Below, one piece after another: positions 1-7,800 of a stretch of DNA of 33,432 nucleotides. Below the pieces are notes generated by a model. It saw nothing but the letters and a program-made list of their open reading frames with translations. It was not told the DNA's origin and ran no database searches. Within the stretch, counting starts at the first letter, position 1, and each line of letters opens with the position of its first letter. Both the position numbers and the translations under genes were made by a program. Source of the DNA: Marinobacterium weihaiense (GTDB taxonomy: Bacteria > Pseudomonadota > Gammaproteobacteria > Pseudomonadales > Balneatricaceae); the NCBI RefSeq assembly GCF_019061305.1, contig NZ_JAHQZT010000027.1, positions 1 to 33,432 of the forward strand, read 5' to 3'.

Positions 1-1
1 G

Positions 2-361
2 GATGAATTGCTCAATGGCGTGGTACATGATGTCGCGAGCGACGAACCAAGGATAACGCCTTTGGCTTATATGATCATCCGGGATGCGACACTTAGTGAA
101 AAAAAATTCTTTCGTATAGATAACGGAAGAATTGAACAGATCATCGACAACAAAAATGAAAAATCCAGAGACGCACTTATTTGGCAGAATCTCTTCTTTG
201 GTAAAAGAATAATAAAAAAGGTTAAACACCCCGATGTCTTTATGGCTAGTAACTCACCTCTTTTTAATTACCCAGAAATAATAGATGATGTACTAAAGTA
301 TGTTATTATCCCTAAACCATTAGCGAATGAATATAGAAAACAAATAAAGAAAAATTCATAA
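2..361 (+). CDS. Partial hypothetical protein, AT-rich, from a probable mobile element
   Basis: The frame is open to the left edge of the window, so the 5' end is missing; the first in-frame start-like codon is a TTG at 8. About 119 residues are visible, ending in a lysine-rich tail just before TAA at 359-361. I do not recognise the family. The visible part is soluble-looking, with a basic central stretch (GKRIIKKVKH) and no membrane segment. Its base composition is much more AT-rich, with many AAA, AAT and ATA codons, than every gene from 1116 onward, which suggests horizontal origin. It converges on an integrase remnant on the other strand, overlapping it by a few bases, as expected for cargo of an integrated element. 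It could be a genuine accessory gene or a decayed fragment. Confidence 0.5.
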   Translation, partial: DELLNGVVHDVASDEPRITPLAYMIIRDATLSEKKFFRIDNGRIEQIIDNKNEKSRDALIWQNLFFGKRIIKKVKHPDVFMASNSPLFNYPEIIDDVLKYVIIPKPLANEYRKQIKKNS

Positions 362-571
362 ATTCGGTAGAGAGTTATACTTTATTGCTTCATTAATATG
401 TTCAGGCACTAAATGAGCATACCGCATCGTCATCTGAATAGATGCATGGCCCTGTGCATTGTGAAGCGTTAGCACATTTCCACCATTCACCATTAAATGA
501 CTGGCGAATGTATGCCGCAGGACGTGGGTTCTCTGCCTTTCGGCACCTTTATCCCAAGCTCCTACCGTACG
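356..571 (-). pseudogene. C-terminal remnant of a tyrosine recombinase (phage-type integrase)
   Basis: The minus strand from an in-frame stop at 572-574 to TGA at 356-358 encodes about 71 residues with the catalytic end of a tyrosine recombinase. It shows THVLRHTFASHLM (the H-x-x-R box and following helix), then QGHASIQMTMRYAHL, which holds the G-H motif and the nucleophilic tyrosine in the R-Y-A-H context, then a short basic tail. The order and spacing match the XerD/phage integrase family. The core-binding domain and the first catalytic arginine are absent, and no start codon lies in the open stretch, so this is a truncated gene. It marks the position of a former integrative element or prophage. 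The break is at or just beyond base 572. The intact protein would have cut and joined attachment sites through a covalent phosphotyrosine intermediate. Confidence 0.82.
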
Positions 572-574
572 TTA

Positions 575-1115
575 GTGAATAACTGACAACAGTCAATGAG
601 CGGCCATCTACTCTCCTGGGGTTGTATCTGTTGGTAAATAAAGCCCCGCTGCGATCGAAAAGGACGATACCCTTCCCGCTTTGGGTTCGGTACCCGGTGG
701 CCGGATTGCTTCGGATCTAAGAAGCAGGGTAGAGTCCTTCCGCACCTCGCGCACCAGCGCCAAAGGTATTGTGTCACTACATACCTACAGCAGAACCACC
801 CAACTGACACCAAAATCGTCACCGCCCCACGCTCTGGATACCTTTATTTACGTGCAGAATCGCCACCAAAGCCACCTTAATACAGGCTGAATTCGTGATT
901 TTATGGAACGCTTGTTTTGGTCGCAAAACGGTAACTGTCTGCAAACAACTACACACAATAAATATGTGGGAATTATTCCTGTCACGCTATTGTCATCGCC
1001 GCTCAGATCGTCTAAAACCGTAACGGAATTGCATTATTTATCTGCTTGAATATGCATCCATTCCGACCCTTGCCTGCCGCCCGCTGCGGCGGGGCATACT
1101 GAACAGGGAAGACGC
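575..1115. other. Long gene-free region between element remnant and pilG
   Basis: About 540 bases without a gene I can support. Two open frames (minus 562-822, plus 681-890) are rich in Arg, Cys, Ser and Thr, have no recognisable domain and no convincing ribosome binding site. Base composition changes along the stretch: the middle is GC-moderate, while 890-1060 is AT-richer and looks like a promoter region. A weak sigma70-like pair (TTGCAT at 1029 and TATGCA at 1051, 16 bases apart) precedes pilG, but the match is poor. No tRNA or clear attachment-site repeat is visible. It probably combines debris of the mobile element with the native upstream region of pilG. Confidence 0.5.
1073..1093 (+). 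other. GC-rich hairpin in the pilG leader
   Basis: The arms CCTGCCGC and GCGGCGGG pair around a CCGCT loop, with seven Watson-Crick pairs and one G-U. The hairpin lies 11 bases before the AGGGAA ribosome binding site of pilG. There is no T-run after it, so it is not a standard intrinsic terminator. It could be a leader structure that affects translation, or chance in GC-rich DNA. Confidence 0.35.
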
Positions 1116-2066
1116 ATGAAGATTGGGACACTGGGTTTCCCGGACGATCAGCTCAAAAAGCTGGACAAGATTCTGACACTGTCCAAAAGCCGTACCATGG
1201 CTCTGGTTGAATTTGATCCTGCCTGCCTGCCGGATCTGTTACTGGTAATGGGCGACACCCTGGACGCCCATACCGAGGTCGCAAGCCTTCCTGACGATTA
1301 CCGTGCCCGCCTGATACTGGTCAACAAACAGAAGCCGGCCAACAGCGACCCTGCACATATCAAGCTGCCGTTCATTTCGTCGCGAGTGCTGCGCACACTG
1401 GAAGCCTACGAGCCCCTGCCGACCGACGATGACAAAAGCATCGAACAAGAGGTTATGCAGGAAGCAGCTGTAGCCGAAACGTCTGCCATCGATCAAGCTA
1501 CCGCCCTTGAACAGGAACGGGCGTCACCGGTTCCAGCCGCTCAGCCGGGTACACTCGAAGCCGACGCACAGGAAGCCAACGCCAGCACCAAAGAAAATCC
1601 CTTCAGCAAGTACGATGCTCAGATCGAGGAAGTCCGTCGTCAGCAGGCCGAGCGTGAAGCACAACAACAGGATCAGCACTATGCCGTGCTGGTGGTGGAC
1701 GACAGCCACCCCATGCAGCAGATGCTGGCGAAAGAGCTCCAGCAGATGGACCAGCCGGTCAACATCGACTTTGCCGATGACGGTGAAACCGCCCTGGAAA
1801 AGGCTGAAAGCAACCACTACGACTTCATCTTCCTGGATATCATGATGCCGGGCATCGACGGGTTTGAGACCTGCACTCGCCTGCGCCAGATGCCCGCACT
1901 GAAGAAAACACCGATCATCATGCTATCGTCGAAAACATCACCACTGGACGAGGTGAAGGGGATAATGGCAGGATCATCCACTTATCTGACCAAACCCATC
2001 GATCATGTCGAGTTTCAAAAGGTGATCAAGCGAGTTTCTCGCTGGGTCAGCGAGTTCAAGAAATAG
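1116..2066 (+). CDS. pilG: PilG-like response regulator with extra N-terminal domain
   Basis: Type IV pilus chemosensory response regulator, 316 residues, against about 135 for Pseudomonas aeruginosa PilG. Residues ~188-316 form a complete receiver: acidic pair D195/D196, phospho-acceptor D241 in FIFLDIMMPGIDGF, S271 as the switch hydroxyl and K293 in LTKP. Residues 1-100 look like a degenerate receiver fold (alternating hydrophobic strands and amphipathic helices ending IKLPFISSRVL) without the aspartate pocket. Residues 101-187 are an acidic, Gln-rich linker, likely partly coiled coil. The start is ATG with AGGGAA at 1105-1110. It is first in the pilG-H-I-J-chpA run. Known PilG is phosphorylated by ChpA and promotes pilus extension; the N-terminal role is unknown. 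The receiver assignment is very sure, the PilG name slightly less so. Confidence 0.85.
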   Translation: MKIGTLGFPDDQLKKLDKILTLSKSRTMALVEFDPACLPDLLLVMGDTLDAHTEVASLPDDYRARLILVNKQKPANSDPAHIKLPFISSRVLRTLEAYEPLPTDDDKSIEQEVMQEAAVAETSAIDQATALEQERASPVPAAQPGTLEADAQEANASTKENPFSKYDAQIEEVRRQQAEREAQQQDQHYAVLVVDDSHPMQQMLAKELQQMDQPVNIDFADDGETALEKAESNHYDFIFLDIMMPGIDGFETCTRLRQMPALKKTPIIMLSSKTSPLDEVKGIMAGSSTYLTKPIDHVEFQKVIKRVSRWVSEFKK

Positions 2067-2104
2067 CTGGATCGATACACAACGAAAACTGGAAATATAA
2101 TCAC

Positions 2105-2470
2105 ATGGCAGTCAACAAGATTCTGATCGTAGAGGATGATCCGGTTCAGCAGCAGCGTCTGCGCGATATCCTGGTCGCAACAGGTGCTGAAATCGTGGTC
2201 GGTTCGAACGGCCAGCAGGGCATTACCCTGGCAGCAGAGCAAAAACCCGACTTGATCTTCATGGATATTGTCATGCCCGAAGTTGATGGTTTTTCTGCCT
2301 GCCGCCAGATCACCAATGGGGCAGATACCAAGGGCATTCCGGTGGTTATTGTCTCCAGTAAAAACGAAGATGCCGACCGTGTCTGGGCACAGTTGCAGGG
2401 TGCCAGTGCCGTTGTGGCCAAGCCGTACACTGAGCAGGAAATCCTGGATCAGGTCAAGGCTTTCAGTTAA
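2105..2470 (+). CDS. pilH: PilH, single-domain twitching response regulator
   Basis: A 121-residue stand-alone CheY-like receiver. The acidic pocket is D11/D12 (IVEDDP), the phospho-acceptor is D54 in IFMDIVMP, S84 is the switch residue in VIVSSK, and K106 is in AKPY. The sequence DRVWAQLQGA before the last strand matches the DKVWGKRQGA-type signature of PilH proteins, which separates it from PilG. In P. aeruginosa PilH opposes PilG, acting as a phosphate sink or favouring retraction through PilT; that role is carried over by homology. It lies 38 bases after pilG and 14 before pilI, in the same operon. Its own Shine-Dalgarno is weak (GGAAA about 9 bases upstream), so translation may depend on readthrough from pilG. 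Confidence 0.9.
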   Translation: MAVNKILIVEDDPVQQQRLRDILVATGAEIVVGSNGQQGITLAAEQKPDLIFMDIVMPEVDGFSACRQITNGADTKGIPVVIVSSKNEDADRVWAQLQGASAVVAKPYTEQEILDQVKAFS

Positions 2471-2484
2471 GGAGAACCACGTGC

Positions 2485-3018
2485 ATGGATGACCTGATCC
2501 AAGGCGACCAGACGGACCTCCCTCACCTTCCGGGTCAGGAAGAGATGCCGGATTTTGACGAAATCCGGCATGGTTTCGAACTCAATGATCGCTACTACAT
2601 GTTGTCGGCGGATACCTTTTCCGAGCTGGCGGCTCGCAGCCGCGTTTGCTCATTGCCGGACAGCCCACCCTGGTTCAGAGGTTTCATCAACCACCGAGGC
2701 CATACGGTGCCGGTATATGACCTGCCCTACATGGCAAGCCAAGAGCGTACCGATCTGCGCAAGCCCTACTGGATTCTGCTGGTGGATCAACAGCCACACA
2801 CCGCTGGCTTTATCCTGACGGAGTTGCCGACGGCCATTATCGATCCCGTGCACGAATCCAACCGGCTGAACGATGATGCCGAGGTACCTAAGGCATTGCA
2901 TCCCTTCCTGGTGGCAACCTATCAGGCCCAGGGACAGCATTGGTTCGAGCTGGACCATCGCGCTCTGCTGAAGCAGCTGAAAAAAACGTTCTACCAACCG
3001 GCTGCATTGTTCGAATAA
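2485..3018 (+). CDS. pilI: PilI, CheW-like adaptor of the Pil-Chp array
   Basis: A 177-residue CheW-domain protein, the usual length for PilI (178 in P. aeruginosa). After an acidic leader (1-30) the CheW fold begins at GFELNDRYYML. The conserved turn PPWFRGFINHRGHTVPVYDL (about residues 60-80) corresponds to the PxWxxGxxNxRGxxxPVxDL signature of CheW proteins. It should couple the PilJ receptor to the ChpA kinase in the polar cytoplasmic array. ATG at 2485 is chosen because AAGGAGAA (2469-2476) sits ten bases upstream; a GTG at 2481 is in another frame. It lies between pilH and pilJ, the same order as in pseudomonads. Confidence 0.9.
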   Translation: MDDLIQGDQTDLPHLPGQEEMPDFDEIRHGFELNDRYYMLSADTFSELAARSRVCSLPDSPPWFRGFINHRGHTVPVYDLPYMASQERTDLRKPYWILLVDQQPHTAGFILTELPTAIIDPVHESNRLNDDAEVPKALHPFLVATYQAQGQHWFELDHRALLKQLKKTFYQPAALFE

Positions 3019-3056
3019 CCCGTATTCGTCATCCATATTGCTGAAAGGAACTACAC

Positions 3057-4865
3057 ATGCCTCTTTTCTGGGAACTTCAGAACATTCGGATGGGGATCAA
3101 GTTTGCCATCTCCGGTGTCCTGCTGGTTGCGGGCATTATTGCCATCGCCGTCGCCTACTACCAAACCATCGTGATTGACGAAAAGTCCCAGGCGATCAGC
3201 CGTGAAACGCGCCAGCTGGCTGAAGACACCTCGCGGCTGGACTTCCTGCTGGTCGATGTACAACAAAGCCTGACAGAGGCTCGCCTGTCGCCCAGCAGCA
3301 AGAACCTGACCGAACTGGTCGTGGCGGCACAGAATTTCAGCAATGGCCTGGACTCCCTGTTGCTACGCCTGCGCAGCGACGAAGACCGTCGCAACGTTCG
3401 CAAGCGTCTGGAGAGCTTAGGTTTCAACGAGAAAATGGAACGCCTGAAAGAGATTCGCGAACAGGGCGCTGCGCCGACGTTACAGGCCGCACTGATGCAG
3501 CAGACCGTCGGTACGCTGCTGGCCGACCTACGTGAGGTTAACGCCAGCCTGCAGTTGCTGACCCGCGTTTATGCCGATCAGGATATCGCCAACCGTACCG
3601 AAGCCATGGCACAGATGGTCAAGCTGTTCTTCGCATCGCTGGTGGTATTGGGCCTGGCCATGGCCGTTGCACTGGCGATCGCCAAGTACGGCGTACTGGA
3701 CCCGGTTCAGCGCATTCAGGATACCGTTGATGCCGTGCGCGCCGGTGACACTGAAGCACGCACCCGCTTGGAGAGTAAGGACGAGCTGGGCCAGATGGCC
3801 ACGGTACTGGATACCCTGCTGGACGAGAAGGAAGAGGCACTCGCGCGCCAAGCGGCCGAGAACAAGAAGTTGAACGCGTCCATCATCGAGTTGATTCAGA
3901 GCGTCTTCAAGATCAGCCAGCGAGACCTCACCGTTCGCGTACCCGTAGCCGAAGACATTACCGGTGCGGTTGCCGATTCCATTAACCAGTTGACCAACTC
4001 CATCGAAAACGTACTGCGTGAAGTCAGCGCCGTTACTTCCGAAGTTAACACCACCTCGGTACAGGTTAAGACCCAGTCCGAAGCGGTACTGCTGCAGGCC
4101 ACCAAGGAGCAGGAAGAGATCAACGAGACTCTGGAAGGTCTGGACTCCGCCATCCAGGCGATGCAGCTGATCGCCAAGCTGGCCGCGGTCACCAACAGTG
4201 CCTCACAAAAAGCCATTAATACCTCCGAGAACGCCCGAGAATCGGTGTCCGCAACCATCGACAGCATCAACAAGATTCGTCAGACCATCCACGAGGCCGA
4301 AAAGCGTATCAAGCGACTGGGCGAACGTTCACAGGAGATCGGCGGTATCATCAGTCTGATCAACAACATTTCCGAGCGTACTCACATTCTGTCCCTGAAC
4401 GCGAGCATGCATGCGGCCTCTGCCGGTGAAGCTGGTCGAGGCCTGATGGTGGTGGTAGACGAAGTACAGCGTCTGGCGGAAAACTCGCGCGAGGCGACCT
4501 CCGAGATCGAGAGCCTGGTCAACAACATTCAGCTGGAAACCGCTGACACCATCCACGTTATCAATACGGTAATCGAGGACGTTGTAGCCGGTACTCGCCT
4601 GGCAGAGCAGGCTGGTGAGCGTATGGAAGAAACCCGGGACACCACCCAGTCGCTGGTTGAGTCCGTTGTGCGTATCGCACAGAACGCGACCGGTCAGGCG
4701 AAGCTGGCCCAGAACCTGCGCCAGCGTGCTGGCAGTATCAATGAGTTTACACAGGCTACCAACACCGAGATGCTGCAGCAGAAACAGCTGTCCGAGCGTC
4801 TGGTAGGCGCCGCCGATGAGCTGCAGCGCTCCATCAGCGTGTTCAAACTCAAGCCTTCAGAGTAA
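3057..4865 (+). CDS. pilJ: PilJ, methyl-accepting chemoreceptor of the type IV pilus system
   Basis: Inner-membrane receptor of 602 residues (P. aeruginosa PilJ is 682). The first membrane helix is at ~13-35, the periplasmic sensor at ~36-188, the second helix at ~189-210, HAMP at ~211-263, then a long cytoplasmic helical hairpin. The signalling tip is at ~430-480 and reads ISERTHILSLNASMHAASAG then EAGRGLMVVVDEVQRLAENS; the canonical tip is closer to EQTNxLALNAAIxAA, so R441, H443, S446, S450 and M451 are unusual. In P. aeruginosa PilJ senses pilin state or surface contact and controls ChpA. The periplasmic part is short, about one helical-bundle unit. It is preceded by AAAGGAA at 3044-3050. 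No neighbouring methyltransferase gene (pilK) is present. Confidence 0.9.
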   Translation: MPLFWELQNIRMGIKFAISGVLLVAGIIAIAVAYYQTIVIDEKSQAISRETRQLAEDTSRLDFLLVDVQQSLTEARLSPSSKNLTELVVAAQNFSNGLDSLLLRLRSDEDRRNVRKRLESLGFNEKMERLKEIREQGAAPTLQAALMQQTVGTLLADLREVNASLQLLTRVYADQDIANRTEAMAQMVKLFFASLVVLGLAMAVALAIAKYGVLDPVQRIQDTVDAVRAGDTEARTRLESKDELGQMATVLDTLLDEKEEALARQAAENKKLNASIIELIQSVFKISQRDLTVRVPVAEDITGAVADSINQLTNSIENVLREVSAVTSEVNTTSVQVKTQSEAVLLQATKEQEEINETLEGLDSAIQAMQLIAKLAAVTNSASQKAINTSENARESVSATIDSINKIRQTIHEAEKRIKRLGERSQEIGGIISLINNISERTHILSLNASMHAASAGEAGRGLMVVVDEVQRLAENSREATSEIESLVNNIQLETADTIHVINTVIEDVVAGTRLAEQAGERMEETRDTTQSLVESVVRIAQNATGQAKLAQNLRQRAGSINEFTQATNTEMLQQKQLSERLVGAADELQRSISVFKLKPSE

Positions 4866-4883
4866 TTAAGGGTGACAACCGAT

Positions 4884-7800
4884 ATGGCGCAATGGTCAGA
4901 CGCACAGACTCGGCTTGCCGCCCTGATGCAACAGCTGGACAGTCCCGATGCAGTTCTGCCCGCAGCCCTTGCAGAACAGCTGCAGGCACAGGCCGACCTG
5001 TGCATGGAAGCCGACTTATCCGGCAGCGCTGACCTGCTGGCCCTGGTGGCTGAGCTGGTGGACGGAGAAGCACCCGACGCAGCCCTGGATGAATATCGCT
5101 GCTCACAGCTGCAGCAGGTACTGATGCAGCTACCGCTGATCAGTCCACAGATACCAGACCAGGAGCAGGAGGTGCTGGCTACCCTAGCTTCTGAAACCTG
5201 GCAGGCCCCTCTGGAGAGCGATGATCTGGATGCCCTCACCGAGATGCTGGCAGCCGACCGGGAAATGCTGGCAGCACAAGCCTCGGAAGCAGCCGACACA
5301 GCACCGCTCCAGGGTTCCGTGGATGTGCCCGAGGCTAACGCCTCGTCTGTCGTCGATGTAGGCACCGACATGGCTGCCGACCAACCGATTCATTTGGCTG
5401 AATCCCCGGAGGCCCTGGCCGAGCAACTACAGGCCCTGGCCGAGCCCCTGGCGGAGTCCGATAACCCGCTGCCGGCAGATCTGGCAGCACTGGGCTGTGA
5501 ACTGATCGGCAGCTGCGAAGAACTGTCACACCCGGCTGTCGCCGCCATGTACGACGCTCTGCAGGCACTGATCGATCAGCCAAACCGGGCCCATGCCAGT
5601 GCCGTGATTGAACGATTGAGTGATGACCGCTGGCCGGAACCGCTGGATGACGAAGACATCGAGGGCCAGCGTGAACTGCTGGACGAGGTATTCCCCGCTG
5701 TCGAAGCGCATGCCGAAACGAATGACACCGAGAGCGCCGACGAACCGGCTCCGGCACCGGCGGCTGCAAAGAATGTTGCAGGTCTCGATGCAGTGCCGGA
5801 CGCACAGGCCGATGCCGATGCCGATGCCGATACCGATACCGCCATGGAAGCCACCGTATCAACCGAGTCAATCGCCGAACAGCTGGCAGAACTGGCCGAT
5901 CCCCTGAGCGATGGCGACACCCCTGTCCTGGCCGACCTGATCGCATTAACCGCCGAGCTGGTCGGTGCCTGTGACGATGCTGACCACCCTCTGGTCACTC
6001 GCGCCCAGAACGTGGTCCGGGCGCTGCTGGCGGCCCCCGGCCCGGATACCGCCAATGCCTTGCTTGAACTGATGGCCGATTCGCAGTGGCCCGAACCGCT
6101 GGACGAAGAGGATCTCCTGGACCAGCGCGACCTGCTATCCGCCGCTTTCGCAACCGATGCTCCGGCAGACATTCCGGCCGCCACTGTCTCGGCTGACGAA
6201 GCCTCGCTGCTGGATACCGCCGACACGCCCGAAGCCCTGGCCGAGCTGCTGGCGTCTCTGGCCGAGCCGCTGAGCGATGGTGACAACCCGGTTCTGGGAG
6301 ATCTGGTGGCGCTAGCCACCGAGCAGATCAGTGCTTGCGACAGCCTTGATCATCCGGCCATTCTCCGGGTCAAGCCGTTGCTGCACGAACTGCTGGAAAG
6401 CCCCGAACACGATACCGCAATCGCCCTGCTGCAACAGCTGGGCGATTCTGCCTGGCCCGAGCCGCTGGAACAGGACGACCAGGATGACCTGCGTGTCCTG
6501 CTGGACGAAACCCTGGCACCGGCCGAGGCGTCCGTAAACCTTGACGCCAGCACAGCGGAAACATCACCATTCGCGACTTCTACGGCAGAAACGCTACCAC
6601 CGGCCATGGCAGATGCCGAACCACCAGCGTTCTGCGATGTTGACATGACTCTGCTCGAGCAGGCTGGTCCCTCGGTAGACCCGAGCATCCTCGGCATGCT
6701 GGTCGGCTCTCTGCAGGCACTGCAGGAACAGTGGCAGGCCGATAGCGGTGAACAGCCCGAAGACCTGCTGAACAGCAGCCTTGACGCCCTGACGCCTCTG
6801 GCACGCGCCTGCGCTACCGTTAACCTGACCGGCCTTAACCTGCTGCTGACCGGCCTGAATCACAACCTGGAATGGTTCCTGGAGCACCCCGCCAGCTTCA
6901 GGCCCGAGGCCCGCAGCCATTTTGGCAGCTGCCTGCAGGCAGTACATGTGTATCTGGACGCACTGGCGGACAAGCATGCACGCGAAGACCTCATCGATGT
7001 TATCAGCGATGACCGACTGCCGATCCATGCTGGACCCCAGCAAGCCGCCTTCATCTCCGGCCTGCTGGCACTGGCGAGTATTCAATCGCCGGACGATATC
7101 GAGTGTGAAACGGCCACGGCCGAGGATGTTGCGCTGAGCGTCGGTGACGATATCGACCCGCAGCTGATGGAAATGCTGTATGACGAACTGCCGGTGCTGG
7201 TCGAGGAGTTCCAGCAGCAGTTGCAGGCCGTCATGGTCGACCATGAAGCGGACGCCCTGCTCAGTGCGCAGCGTGCGGCACATACCATCAAGGGCCTGGC
7301 CAACATGGCCGGCATCAAGGGCCTGGCCAACCTGACCCACCACCTGGAAGATATTCTTGAGGTTCTGACCGACGCCAAGCTATTCCCCGGTGACAAGCTC
7401 AAGCGCGACCTGACACTGGCATCCGACTGCATGGCCCAGATGAGCGAGAGTATCACCGAAGAGACTGATGCGCCGGACAATGCCCAGCAGCAGTTGCAGT
7501 CCATGATGACCTGGTTCTACCGTTTACGCACCGAGGGCATCGAATGCGCCAGTGAACCGCTTGGCAAGGATGATGCTCCGGCCCCAGTGCCGTCAGTGTC
7601 TGCACCGGCAGCCAAATCTTCGCCGCGCCCTGCACCAGCCCACGGCGGCGAGGAGAAGGAACACGCCCATCTGCGTGTCGGCGTCAGCATTCTGGACAAC
7701 CTGTTCCGTATTGCCGGTGAGTCCAGCACACTGAACGCGCAGCTAGATGACGCTCTGCAGCAGCTGCGCCGCTTGAGCCGTTCCAACCGTGAACGCCAGC

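Noticed and set aside
562-822. 86-residue minus-strand open frame beyond the integrase remnant
   Set aside because: It is Arg/Cys-rich with no known motif and lies in a different frame from the integrase remnant; no ribosome binding site supports it.
681-890. 69-residue plus-strand open frame
   Set aside because: It is Ser/Thr/Arg-rich, has no motif, and overlaps the opposite-strand frame; it looks like chance openness.
900-1060. tRNA or attachment site at the edge of the element
   Set aside because: No cloverleaf arms or CCA-bearing 3' end can be drawn, and no direct repeat flanks the integrase remnant within the window.
5576-6319. 247-residue antisense frame opposite chpA
   Set aside because: Ser/Ala-rich mirror of the GC-rich Ala/Asp codons of ChpA; no start signal or domain.
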